A DNA stretch of 17,421 nucleotides from JAGLQQ01 sp043806135 (GTDB taxonomy: Bacteria > Omnitrophota > Gorgyraeia > B26-G9): assembly GCA_043806135.1 (NCBI GenBank), contig JAZDHG010000010.1, positions 1-17,421 of the forward strand, in the 5' to 3' direction. The position numbers and the translations under genes were made by a program. Numbering within the stretch: the stretch's first letter is position 1; each line of letters opens with the position of its first letter. Below are positions 6,620-12,990 of this stretch, piece by piece. The notes beneath the pieces are model-generated. The model was not told where the DNA came from. It did not search any database and saw only the letters and a list, made by a program, of their open reading frames with translations.

Positions 6620-7471
6620 CTAAAACCCGGCATTTAGCCCCAGACAAATACCTATATCAGCGCTGCCCTCGGACAAGCCCAGACTCAAATCCCCAAAAAG
6701 CTTAATGTTCTTTTCCATTTCATAGGAAATACCCATCACTACAGATTTAGGATCAGGTTCACCAGGTATAATTGCTGTACTCTGCTCATAAAAAAGCCTC
6801 CCTTCAAACTCTTTTAAAATATCGTAGCTCATACCCAGATCAAACGAAAGCTCATTATCCATCTTTTCATTAGAAGGCTCGCCGATAAATGTGTAATAAA
6901 TCCCAGCATACATTTTCCACTTTTCACTTAAAAGTCTTTTATTTTTCATGCCAAAAGTGAAATCATATTCCCCAGTACCTAAGTCTTTATTTTCATCGGC
7001 CGTAGGCAATTTAGCCTCCCCTAAAACCGAAACAAAAAAAAGACCCGCCTCATCAGCCCATAGATCATATTCGCCCTTTAAAATAACATCTCCCAAACCA
7101 CTTTCTATAGTTTTAACTTGTATCTGTCTATCGACTTTTGAACGGAACGGCTTGCCGCCAATAACTTTGACCTGCTCTTCGCTTTCCTGCTGGATATAAG
7201 GGATAGTCAAAGAGAGTTCGCCTTTAGAAAAATAGCGTGATACCTCAAACGGCATATATATAGTGTGTGTGGTTGTCTGCGCCCCATAATCACCGCTTTT
7301 AAAATCTAAATAAGCGCTAATTCCCCAGAGAGGAAAGCCATCATAATCCGCTTTCTCAGCTCTGAAGTCATTTGTTAAGCCCATACAATAATTGCTCTGA
7401 ACAATAATCAACGAAAATAGCACACTTAAAATGAATAAATAATACTTCATTTTGCAACTATTACAACCCAT
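6620..7471 (-). CDS. Outer-membrane beta-barrel protein of unknown function
   Basis: This is an exported protein of 283 residues. Residues 9-30 are a signal peptide ending before LTNDF. The rest alternates short amphipathic strands and turns (for example GELSLTIPYIQQ, GEYDFTFGMKN, WKMYAGIYYTFIG, GRLFYEQSTAI) and ends ADIGICLGLNAGF with the terminal Phe needed for barrel insertion. About ten to twelve strands are plausible. The architecture recalls the 'MetA-pathway/phenol degradation' or transporter-like barrel families, but I cannot assign one. The first seven residues (MGCNSCK) contain two cysteines and precede a more usual MKYYLF start; the ribosome site AGGAGA, however, is spaced for the first ATG. 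A perfect palindrome lies just upstream. Confidence 0.7.
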   Translation of the reverse strand: MGCNSCKMKYYLFILSVLFSLIIVQSNYCMGLTNDFRAEKADYDGFPLWGISAYLDFKSGDYGAQTTTHTIYMPFEVSRYFSKGELSLTIPYIQQESEEQVKVIGGKPFRSKVDRQIQVKTIESGLGDVILKGEYDLWADEAGLFFVSVLGEAKLPTADENKDLGTGEYDFTFGMKNKRLLSEKWKMYAGIYYTFIGEPSNEKMDNELSFDLGMSYDILKEFEGRLFYEQSTAIIPGEPDPKSVVMGISYEMEKNIKLFGDLSLGLSEGSADIGICLGLNAGF

Positions 7472-7490
7472 GATTATTTTTCTCTCCTAC

Positions 7491-7503
7491 ATGATTAAAT
7501 CAT
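7491..7503. promoter_or_regulatory. Perfect 13-base palindrome upstream of the barrel gene
   Basis: ATGATT-A-AATCAT lies about 20 bases before the barrel gene start and next to its ribosome site. Position and symmetry suit an operator for a dimeric repressor or a small mRNA structure. In AT-rich DNA a palindrome of this size can arise by chance. Confidence 0.2.
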
Positions 7504-7576
7504 ATAACATACACAGTCACAGGGCTAAAAACAAATATCAGAGACCACCATTAGGGTAGGCTCCGAGGTAATACCC

Positions 7577-7601
7577 GTACCTACGAGGTGCAGTTTTATC
7601 T
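7577..7601. repeat. Degenerate hairpin repeat with TACGA loop
   Basis: GTACC-TACGA-GGTGC forms a five-pair stem (one G-T pair) around the TACGA loop found in the repeat family of this region. It lies at the C-terminal end of the GH16 remnant and overlaps its last codons by a few bases. Confidence 0.5.
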
Positions 7602-7841
7602 TAAATTTTTATAAACCCTTACCCAATCAAATTCTATTTTTTGAGGAAATTATATTATTTCATTAGGATAACCAATGCCCTCAACCCACGCTCCTATGGC
7701 CAAATTAAGTAAAAGAACCGATTCATTATGTAATTCGGAGCGCTCCGGATATGTTGCTGTAGCTATCGATTCACGCTGATATTCTTTATTATCAATTTTC
7801 CAAACGATTGCATTTTTGTCCCATTTAACCGAGTGAATCCA
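7596..7841 (-). pseudogene. GH16 glycoside hydrolase C-terminal remnant with internal TAA
   Basis: The spacer of 459 bases between the barrel gene and the GMP synthase gene hides 81 codons in one minus-strand frame, broken only by TAA at 7650-7652. Before the stop it reads HSVKWDKNAIVWKIDNKEY, then LLLNLAIGAWVEGIGYPNE. After the stop it reads FPQKIEFDWVRVYKN. These are the standard closing blocks of GH16 beta-glucanases and laminarinases (substrate-strand W..D..DGKEY, LLLNLAVGG, FPQxMxVDYVRVY). Two TAG codons precede it, and the catalytic ExDxxE region is absent, so the piece cannot be an enzyme. It is evidence of a lost secreted polysaccharide-degrading gene. A single TAA in otherwise well-kept sequence suggests recent decay. 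The remainder of the spacer is repeat sequence. Confidence 0.75.
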
Positions 7842-7900
7842 CTACTATATTTAATTATTCAAAAGAAAATTTTTTTAAAATAAAATTTGGTATCAAAGCC

Positions 7901-7924
7901 CACCTCGGAGGTTTTATCTGCGCA
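7901..7924. repeat. Partial copy of the TATCTGCGCA hairpin repeat
   Basis: ACCTCGGAGGT followed by TTTATCTGCGCA resembles the repeat at 9521-9550 (AACC-TACGA-GGTT followed by GTATCTGCGCA). It lies just beyond the GMP synthase stop codon on the transcription path. Confidence 0.4.
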
Positions 7925-7930
7925 GCTTGT

Positions 7931-8896
7931 TTAAATAGCCTCCATCGTTGATGGCGGTTTTGTCGCAATATTATACGTTACACTCACCACTCCCGGCACT
8001 TCTTCCAGTATCCGTGTTGATAGTTCCATTAGGGTTTTGTAGGGAAGCTTCGTGGGGGAGGCCGTTCTTGCATCAATGCTGTCCCAGCATCGTATCTCTA
8101 TTTGCAGCCCGAAATCTCTTTTGCCGTCACGCATACCGGTTACCCTGTCATTATGTAGAATAGCAATATACTGGAAGGCCTTAACATCAGAGAGGATTTC
8201 TTCAGTTATAACTGTTGCCTGGCGGACAAGTTCAATCTTTTCAGGCGTACATTCACCAATGACTCTTGCGGAAAGCGCTGGTCCCGGGAAAGGCATGCGG
8301 TTATAAACGGATGCAGGTAACCCTAGTGCTTTGGCCACTTTTCTGACGCCGTCTTTCCTGATCTGCACAAGGGGTTCGATGATCTTGTAGCCGAACACTT
8401 TCTGAGGATCGATGCCCAGCTGCTCAAAAACATTGTGCTGGCGCTTGATGCCTGCCACGGTTTCATCGACATCAGTCAGTATTGTTCCCTGAAGAAGATA
8501 TTTCGCACCGCTTTTTTTCACAAGCTTGCCGAAAACATTTTTATAGAACGTCTGAGTTATCGCTTCTCTTTTTTGTTCAGGGTCAGAGATGCCTTTAAGA
8601 GCGCTGAAAAATTCTTCTTTGGCATCGACAAGTATGACTTCAACGCCATGGCTTTTGAAAAGATCGACGATTTTCTGAGGCTCACCTTTTCGCATAAGGC
8701 CGTTTTCTATGAAATATGTTTTAAGCCTTTTCCCGAGTGCTTTGTGCCCGAGCATGGTGACTGCCGAGGAATCCACACCTCCGGAAAGAGCATTGATAGA
8801 TACGCCTCTTCCTACAAGAGACGATATCTCTTTCACTTTCTCTTCAATAAACTTCTCCGTATTCAGTCCCTGCAATGTGATCTCAACTGTTTTCAT
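7931..8896 (-). CDS. guaA: Stand-alone GMP synthase ATP-pyrophosphatase subunit (GuaA C-terminal type)
   Basis: This is a protein of 321 residues equivalent to the synthetase half of GMP synthase. It adenylates XMP, and ammonia then displaces AMP to give GMP. The PP-loop SGGVDSS is at 38-44. Other GuaA blocks follow: FIENGLMR, LLQGTI, RQHNVF, YKIIEPL, MPFPGPALSARVIGE, and the C-terminal dimerisation domain ending LEEVPGVVSVTYNIATKPPSTME. The class I glutamine amidotransferase domain that bacterial GuaA usually carries is missing. This split arrangement is the archaeal GuaAa/GuaAb form. No amidotransferase gene is in the window, so glutamine use depends on a distant partner or free ammonia. 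Some blocks diverge from canonical GuaA, so a related activity is possible. GAGGAGGG before the ATG fixes the start. The base composition is noticeably richer in G+C than the neighbours. Confidence 0.85.
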   Translation of the reverse strand: MKTVEITLQGLNTEKFIEEKVKEISSLVGRGVSINALSGGVDSSAVTMLGHKALGKRLKTYFIENGLMRKGEPQKIVDLFKSHGVEVILVDAKEEFFSALKGISDPEQKREAITQTFYKNVFGKLVKKSGAKYLLQGTILTDVDETVAGIKRQHNVFEQLGIDPQKVFGYKIIEPLVQIRKDGVRKVAKALGLPASVYNRMPFPGPALSARVIGECTPEKIELVRQATVITEEILSDVKAFQYIAILHNDRVTGMRDGKRDFGLQIEIRCWDSIDARTASPTKLPYKTLMELSTRILEEVPGVVSVTYNIATKPPSTMEAI

Positions 8897-8970
8897 TTCG
8901 CCCTCCTCTTTTTATTTATTTCATTATTAAACATAAAAATTAACAGACAAAATACTCATAAACAAGAAAA

Positions 8971-9032
8971 ACCGGCGTATAGTGTTTAGGGGTTAAGGTT
9001 TAGTCAAAAATAGGATTTGTCCCCATTTTTCC
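8971..9032. repeat. REP-like intergenic repeat (TTTAGTCAAAAA ... GTCCC type)
   Basis: The repeat contains GCGTATAGTGTTTAG, then TTTAGTCAAAAATAGGA, then TTTGTCCCCATTTTT. Its ends can pair (AAAATAGGA with TCC-ATTTTT). It belongs to the family also seen at 9907, 11890, 12941, 14259, 14565 and 16091. Confidence 0.6.
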
Positions 9033-9045
9033 CTAAATATCATTT

Positions 9046-9489
9046 TTAAAGCTTTTTTCCTTTGAAAGTCATAGATAAAGCATAAAGAAAAGATTCTTTT
9101 AGGTTATAGACTTTATTATATATATTTACTAAAGTGCGCTTACGCAATTTGTGAATCTCACCGCCATCAAGCCATATGCCGCTGCACTTTGGACATTCAT
9201 CCGCAAAGATCTTGTTTTTAAAATCTTTTTTTTCCAATCCCGTTGCTGGGCTACATTTTGGACATTTGCCGGATTTTTCATTAAATTCCTGGACCATTGA
9301 TCTTGCTTTCTTACCATCAAAACCACTTCGATCAACATCTATGGTATTAAAATCCTTTGCGTCTGCTTTCAGGACTTTTGCAAGCTCATTTTTATCAAAC
9401 CAAATCCCCTCGCATACCCAACACACATCGACTTTAACATTTTCCACTTCTTTTTCTTCAAGTAAGCCTAAACATTTTGGACAATCCAT
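9046..9489 (-). CDS. zf-TFIIB zinc-ribbon protein, copy 1
   Basis: This is a protein of 147 residues of unknown function with two zf-TFIIB-type zinc ribbons. The first has C3-x2-C6 and C23-x2-C26 followed by GIWFDKNEL. The second has C76-x2-C79 and C99-x2-C102 followed by GIWLDGGEI. The linker (about 40-72) is charged and the C-terminus basic. No membrane segment is obvious. It is nearly identical to the protein at 16143-16589: ten differences in the first 121 residues, then the last 26 residues diverge. Such ribbons usually hold protein or nucleic acid contacts rather than catalytic sites. It is flanked by intergenic repeats and followed downstream by the GMP synthase gene. The ribosome site is a poor AAAGAAAG. 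Confidence 0.85.
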   Translation of the reverse strand: MDCPKCLGLLEEKEVENVKVDVCWVCEGIWFDKNELAKVLKADAKDFNTIDVDRSGFDGKKARSMVQEFNEKSGKCPKCSPATGLEKKDFKNKIFADECPKCSGIWLDGGEIHKLRKRTLVNIYNKVYNLKESFLYALSMTFKGKKL

Positions 9490-9520
9490 TATTCGACTTC
9501 TTTCTTTTTAATATCTCCAA

Positions 9521-9640
9521 AGATACAACCTACGAGGTTGTATCTGCGCATATTTCAAAAATTTCAAAAACACGCCTCTTTTTCTTCTCGACCGAAACTC
9601 TGACCGCAACTCTGACCGCGGGGGTCAGAGTCGGGTTTGG
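9521..9640. repeat. Composite hairpin repeat, copy 1 (TACGA-loop and GCGGG-loop hairpins)
   Basis: Two perfect hairpins are joined by about 60 bases. The first is AGATACAACC-TACGA-GGTTGTATCT at 9521-9545, a ten-pair stem. The second is ACTCTGACC-GCGGG-GGTCAGAGT at 9609-9631, a nine-pair stem followed by CGGGTTTGGTC. Between them runs CATATTTCAAAAATTTC and a C/T-rich stretch. The same order recurs at 14391-14486. Neither hairpin is followed by a T run on either strand, so they are not ordinary intrinsic terminators. Confidence 0.75.
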
Positions 9641-9648
9641 TCTCTTTT

Positions 9649-9861
9649 TCACTCAGACGATGAGATTGCATTGTACTTACATGCTTCAATACACGCACCG
9701 CAATCAACGCAGATCTCTGCATCAAACTCTACAATCATTTTTCTTTCAAGCGCTCCAACAGGACATGCTTCCACGCAGCCGACACACTCACCTCCGCATT
9801 TACATGATGTACATTTACCGTCTTTCCAGCAACATTTTTCATAATCAATTTTTATCGGCAT
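9649..9861 (-). CDS. Cys-rich 2[4Fe-4S] ferredoxin
   Basis: This is a small electron-transfer protein of 70 residues. The second cluster motif is textbook: C51-x2-C54-x2-C57-x3-C61. The first is unusual: C22-x3-C26-x2-C29-x3-C33-P, one residue longer than the common spacing. The N-terminus adds C10, C11, C17 and C20, so eleven or more cysteines are present, more than two clusters need. The extra cysteines may bind zinc or a further cluster. AAGGAT precedes the start. It lies between two zf-TFIIB genes in a stretch rich in cysteine-containing small proteins. No partner oxidoreductase lies beside it. Confidence 0.85.
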   Translation of the reverse strand: MPIKIDYEKCCWKDGKCTSCKCGGECVGCVEACPVGALERKMIVEFDAEICVDCGACIEACKYNAISSSE

Positions 9862-9906
9862 TTAATATCCTTACATTTTTTGAAATACAACTTCCAATAC
9901 CCTAAA

Positions 9907-9950
9907 ACCAGCGCACAGCGTTTAGCGATCAGCTTTTAGTCAAAAACAGA
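9907..9950. repeat. REP-like intergenic repeat, partial
   Basis: CCAGCGCACAGCGTTTAGCG then CTTTTAGTCAAAAACAGA matches the left part of the copy at 16091-16140 but lacks the GCTGTCCCTATTT end. Confidence 0.5.
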
Positions 9951-9965
9951 AACGTACCTTTTTTA

Positions 9966-10562
9966 TTATTTAAAACCTTTAAACATCCATCTTTTAAAAT
10001 CCCAAATATGTAATATTTTTTGCATAAATTCTACATCTTTTAGGCTATGCGCTAAGAATTCGATATTTTCTCTGTTTTCACGTATCGATTTATCTTGAGC
10101 CATCTCTAATCCGCCATTAGCAATAAAAATCCTGATCTGTTCCAACTCTCCTTTATCAAGCCAAAAACCATGATATCCGCAGACATCGATCAACACCCCG
10201 GAAATATGATTGAATTGTTTCCTTATCATCAATTCTTCACACACAGGACATTTCAAATAACTTGTATCGTCTATTTTCATTTTTTTTACATATTCCTCCG
10301 CGATTGAGGGATCGTTATAAACATCTTTTTCTGAAGTCAAGCGTTTGAATGTTTTATTATCTATCCACATCCCATCGCAAGAATTGCAAATTCTTAGCTC
10401 TGTTCCCTGGTATTTCTTAATATCTAAAGAATCATTGCATCTTGGGCACAGGGCTATTATAGCCGTAGGCTTTTTGGTAAGTTTTTCATTACAAAAAGGA
10501 CAATTTCTCATTTCCGAACTAACTAATTTGCCACATGTATTACAAGTAATCTGTTTACTCAT
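9966..10562 (-). CDS. Triple zinc-ribbon protein with two zf-TFIIB domains
   Basis: This is a protein of 198 residues, function unknown. A short ribbon at the N-terminus (CNTC ... CPFC, about 7-24) is followed by two zf-TFIIB units. The first has CPRC and CNSC followed by GMWIDNKTF. The second has CPVC and C-x2-H (CGYH) followed by GFWLDKGEL, so one zinc ligand is histidine instead of cysteine. The last 25 residues form a basic aromatic helix (ILHIWDFKRWMFKG) that could touch a membrane or nucleic acid. AGGAG lies five bases before the ATG. It is a distant relative of the two smaller zf-TFIIB proteins at 9046 and 16143 and lies next to the ferredoxin gene. Confidence 0.82.
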   Translation of the reverse strand: MSKQITCNTCGKLVSSEMRNCPFCNEKLTKKPTAIIALCPRCNDSLDIKKYQGTELRICNSCDGMWIDNKTFKRLTSEKDVYNDPSIAEEYVKKMKIDDTSYLKCPVCEELMIRKQFNHISGVLIDVCGYHGFWLDKGELEQIRIFIANGGLEMAQDKSIRENRENIEFLAHSLKDVEFMQKILHIWDFKRWMFKGFK

Positions 10563-10716
10563 GAATACTCCTTTATTTCAATATCCATTTGAGTTCAATC
10601 ACTCTTTTAATCCTGTCGTTTTTCCCGCCATAGTGAGACAAGTTGGCAGAAAAACAGAAACATATTTTTTTTAACTAATATTCTCCATTTTCGTTACCAA
10701 GTACCACCCCGGGGAT

Positions 10717-10752
10717 GTACTTGCACCTACGGGGTGCAGGTACGGTTTGGTC
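10717..10752. repeat. Hairpin repeat with TACGG loop and GTACGGTTTGGTCC tail
   Basis: GTACTTGCACC at 10717-10727 pairs with GGTGCAGGTAC at 10733-10743 in eleven positions, one of them a T-G pair, around a TACGG loop. The tail GGTTTGGTCC follows. The same unit is at 17387-17421, with a degenerate copy at 12907. The rest of the spacer 10563-10758 shows only a loose inverted repeat (TTTTTCCCGCCA and TGGCAGAAAAA). Confidence 0.7.
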
Positions 10753-10758
10753 CACTAC

Positions 10759-11499
10759 TTAAGAAACCGTAACATTCACTTCCTTTACAAAAGGATTTAA
10801 CCTTAAATATAATGAGAATAAATAAGGATAGTTATTTTTCAGGTTACTGATATATTCTATCCATTCCGGTAATAATCGTTCATATACCCTTGCAATATCT
10901 ATTTTAAGATGATCCAGATCTTTGTCTGAAAAAACATCACTATCCTTTCTATAGCTTAATTCCTCAGCCAGATGAAATGTTGCTAATAAAAGATCAGTAA
11001 AAGATTTATGTTCAATAAGAACGGGATGCTGTATTAAATCAGATAAAAATCCTCTTTTGGGAAGGATGATTGTTTTAAGCAATTTTATCTCATTATTGCC
11101 AACGGCAAGATCAGGTTTATAACTTTCCAGAAACTTCAATGCTTGTTTAAATTCTTTTTTACGGGGTTGATTTGTAATAGTCAATTTATCTTTGACCTGG
11201 CTTTTTTGTTTATCCATCTGCGAAACATATCTTAGGATTATAACACCAAGCTCGCTAAAAAAACAGCCGATTAATATATTCTTTTTGGATGACAATGCTT
11301 TTTTATCGCGCCATTCCAGTAATCTATGCAAAATAACAGTAACGATTAACACTTCCAAAGGCAAAAAGGCCAGATCTCCCAGACCATATATTAAAAGATG
11401 GTGTATGTCATGAAAAATAGCGTAATGCAGAAAGTGTAATACCACCGAAAGCAAAATAAATAATACAACTATAGTTATCTCTCTTCTATATTTCAGCAT
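10759..11499 (-). CDS. Two-helix membrane protein of unknown function
   Basis: This is a protein of 246 residues from the ATG at 11499, which has AAAGG nine bases upstream. An extended frame starting at a TTG at 11553 would run into the intergenic hairpin repeat and is not credible. The first membrane helix spans about 8-28 and the second about 36-60, joined by a His-rich turn (HYAIFHDIHHLLIYGLGDL). A third hydrophobic piece (about 72-90) may be amphipathic. The rest is a soluble helical domain, probably cytoplasmic. The family is one I have seen only as unnamed membrane proteins, and I cannot assign a role. Histidines at the membrane edge could bind metal, but this is speculation. Confidence 0.65.
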   Translation of the reverse strand: MLKYRREITIVVLFILLSVVLHFLHYAIFHDIHHLLIYGLGDLAFLPLEVLIVTVILHRLLEWRDKKALSSKKNILIGCFFSELGVIILRYVSQMDKQKSQVKDKLTITNQPRKKEFKQALKFLESYKPDLAVGNNEIKLLKTIILPKRGFLSDLIQHPVLIEHKSFTDLLLATFHLAEELSYRKDSDVFSDKDLDHLKIDIARVYERLLPEWIEYISNLKNNYPYLFSLYLRLNPFVKEVNVTVS

Positions 11500-11553
11500 A
11501 ACAGTACCTTTATTTTCTAGTTTGACGGTTGGCACGTTAGTTAAACACTGCAA

Positions 11554-11608
11554 TTCTGACCGCGGGGGTCAGGATCAGGCCATTCTTTCTTCCGGCAACC
11601 CCGGGGTT
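11554..11608. repeat. GCGGG-loop hairpin, short copy, plus a 12-base palindrome
   Basis: TTCTGACC-GCGGG-GGTCAGGA (11554-11574) is an eight-pair version of the hairpin at 9609 and 14458. Nearby AACCCCGGGGTT (11597-11608) is a perfect palindrome. Both lie between the S4 protein gene and the membrane protein gene. Confidence 0.6.
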
Positions 11609-11619
11609 TGTAATGCGGC

Positions 11620-11862
11620 TTACCCTTGTTTTTTGGCAACGCGGAATTTCCGATTGTTAAATTCAATAATATCACCAGAAACAATCTTTTTGCTTTTTTG
11701 AGTTTCCACAACACCGTTAACCTTCACGAGCTTTTTGCCAATAACGAACTTGGCTTCCCCTCCGCTTTGCACCAGGTTCGTAAACTTAAGCAGCTTGTGA
11801 AACTCGATAGGTGATTCCTCAATCTCCACAACAATAATTTCTTCAAAAGCATCTTTATTCAT
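11620..11862 (-). CDS. Small S4-domain RNA-binding protein (YbcJ/YaaA-like)
   Basis: This is a protein of 80 residues consisting almost entirely of one S4 fold. It reads FHKLLKFTNLVQSGGEAKFVI then VKVNGVVETQKSKKIVSGDIIEF, which is the alpha-L RNA-binding motif with the family's GGEAK and NG-x4-R/K features. Relatives such as YbcJ and YaaA bind structured RNA, and some help ribosome assembly or DNA replication initiation. There is no catalytic domain. The ribosome site is weak. It lies between two repeat-filled spacers and has no obvious operon partner within 100 bases. Confidence 0.85.
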   Translation of the reverse strand: MNKDAFEEIIVVEIEESPIEFHKLLKFTNLVQSGGEAKFVIGKKLVKVNGVVETQKSKKIVSGDIIEFNNRKFRVAKKQG

Positions 11863-11889
11863 ATCAATTCAATCATTTCCAAAAACATG

Positions 11890-11950
11890 GTTTAGTCAAA
11901 AACGTATCCGTCCCCTTTTTATGGAACATCCACACTCCCGCAGTGTGAAT
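11890..11950. repeat. REP-like repeat followed by CCCGC-loop hairpin
   Basis: GTTTAGTCAAAAACGTATCC and GTCCCCTTTTT (11890-11920) belong to the REP-like family. Then CACACT-CCCGC-AGTGTG (11931-11947) repeats the hairpin at 14505, with one mismatch outside the six-pair core. Confidence 0.55.
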
Positions 11951-11972
11951 GGTTTGCACAAAGCAATTAGTT

Positions 11973-12290
11973 TTAAATTTCAGAATCCAAATTAACACCA
12001 CAAAAAGGACAAAATTTTATTTTCTCTGATATATTCAGCCATTTCCCCATCGGCCAGCTAACCGCATAACCTAATATTCCCCTGCATTGAGGGCATCGTA
12101 TTCCAAATATGGCATAAAAACACATTATCATAAACAACGCAAACGGAATGAGTATTACAATTGGAAAAGAATTATTATGCTGTGTTTTCGAAAACACCAA
12201 ACTGGCCGCAAGCGTAAGTAATAACCAAGAAAGGAATCCAAGCAAATATATTGTATTTCTGATCTTATTTAATTTTTCTCTAATTTTCAT
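11973..12290 (-). CDS. Two-helix membrane protein with C-terminal zinc ribbon
   Basis: This is a protein of 105 residues from the ATG at 12290, which has GGAGGG four bases before it; a TTG five codons earlier is less likely. Two membrane helices (about 12-33 and 43-62) are followed by a cytoplasmic zinc ribbon with CPQC and CPFC separated by about 25 residues, ending in LDSEI. It probably senses or binds something at the inner face of the membrane. No enzyme motif is present. It is one of five zinc-ribbon proteins in this half of the window and shares the membrane-plus-ribbon plan with the protein at 12991. Confidence 0.72.
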   Translation of the reverse strand: MKIREKLNKIRNTIYLLGFLSWLLLTLAASLVFSKTQHNNSFPIVILIPFALFMIMCFYAIFGIRCPQCRGILGYAVSWPMGKWLNISEKIKFCPFCGVNLDSEI

Positions 12291-12373
12291 TTTCCCTCCG
12301 ACCAATCAGTTCCGAGTTTCCCCACCCCAAAATGGCGGGACAAGCGATGCCTGCCCCCTTATTTTACTCTGTT

Positions 12374-12886
12374 TTAGTTTTGAATTTTGAGTTCTGACCC
12401 ATTATCTTTCTTTTTTTTCTTAAATTGTTCTTTTACTTTTGCTCTAGTAAAAAAGTAGATTATAAACAAATAATATACACTAACAGCAATTTCCACAATC
12501 AGAAAAGATCCCTTTGAGACTGCTTTTCCTAAAATAGAGCTGTAATATACCCTATGCGCAGCTTGAGGTTGAAATGCTGTTAAATACACAGCAATCAATA
12601 ATTCAGATATCAAAGCAATCGCTGTGCAAAGTAAAAAAACTTTTCGCGCCTTATCTTTTAACATCAGGACAAAAACACAAGAAATCCCGTAAATAATGTT
12701 TATTGCAAATACAAGAAGATTATAGAATGACATGAACAGAAACATGAAATCTATATAACCACGCCAAATTTGTTGAAAATTTACAATGATACATTGATAG
12801 GTAGCTTTATCAAAAAGATCACTTATAATACTAATTAAAGTTATACCCACGATTATAAAGATAAGTGTTTTGGTTTTCTTATACAT
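12374..12886 (-). CDS. Four-helix membrane protein of unknown function
   Basis: This is a protein of 170 residues with four predicted membrane helices (about 7-23, 46-76, 83-104 and 127-147) and a strongly basic C-terminus (KEQFKKKKKDN) that should lie in the cytoplasm. No family motif was recognised. The ribosome site is weak (TGGGGC). The spacer to the next gene (12291-12373) holds a GGCGGGACAAGC sequence but no clear hairpin. It is probably part of the same transcript as the zinc-ribbon membrane proteins on both sides. That is inferred from strand and spacing alone. Confidence 0.6.
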   Translation of the reverse strand: MYKKTKTLIFIIVGITLISIISDLFDKATYQCIIVNFQQIWRGYIDFMFLFMSFYNLLVFAINIIYGISCVFVLMLKDKARKVFLLCTAIALISELLIAVYLTAFQPQAAHRVYYSSILGKAVSKGSFLIVEIAVSVYYLFIIYFFTRAKVKEQFKKKKKDNGSELKIQN

Positions 12887-12906
12887 CCAGTTGCCCCACT
12901 TTCTAA

Positions 12907-12970
12907 TACATGCATTACGGTGCAGGTACGTTTTGGTCCTTTAAAAACCAGCATATAGCGTTTAGCATCC
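12907..12970. repeat. Degenerate GTACGGTTTGGTCC hairpin plus partial REP-like repeat
   Basis: TACATGCA-TTACG-GTGCAGGTA (12907-12927) is an eroded copy of the hairpin at 10717, followed by CGTTTTGGTCC. Then CCAGCATATAGCGTTTAGC (12949-12967) matches the REP-like family start. Confidence 0.5.
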
Positions 12971-12990
12971 CGCCGCTTTTTCTTATTTCC

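Noticed and set aside
8435..8989. 184-codon open frame on the plus strand
   Set aside because: It lies inside the GMP synthase gene, whose motifs on the minus strand are unmistakable; composition shadow only.
9609..9631. Intrinsic terminator at the GCGGG-loop hairpin
   Set aside because: Strong stem but no T run on either strand, and the same unit recurs in unrelated spacers, so it is treated as a repeat.
9477..9905. 142-codon plus-strand open frame
   Set aside because: It runs through intergenic hairpin repeats and antisense to the ferredoxin gene; no ribosome site or protein-like pattern.
10759..11553. Longer start (TTG) for the two-helix membrane protein
   Set aside because: The extra 18 codons approach the intergenic repeat and have no ribosome site; the ATG at 11499 has a well-placed AAAGG.
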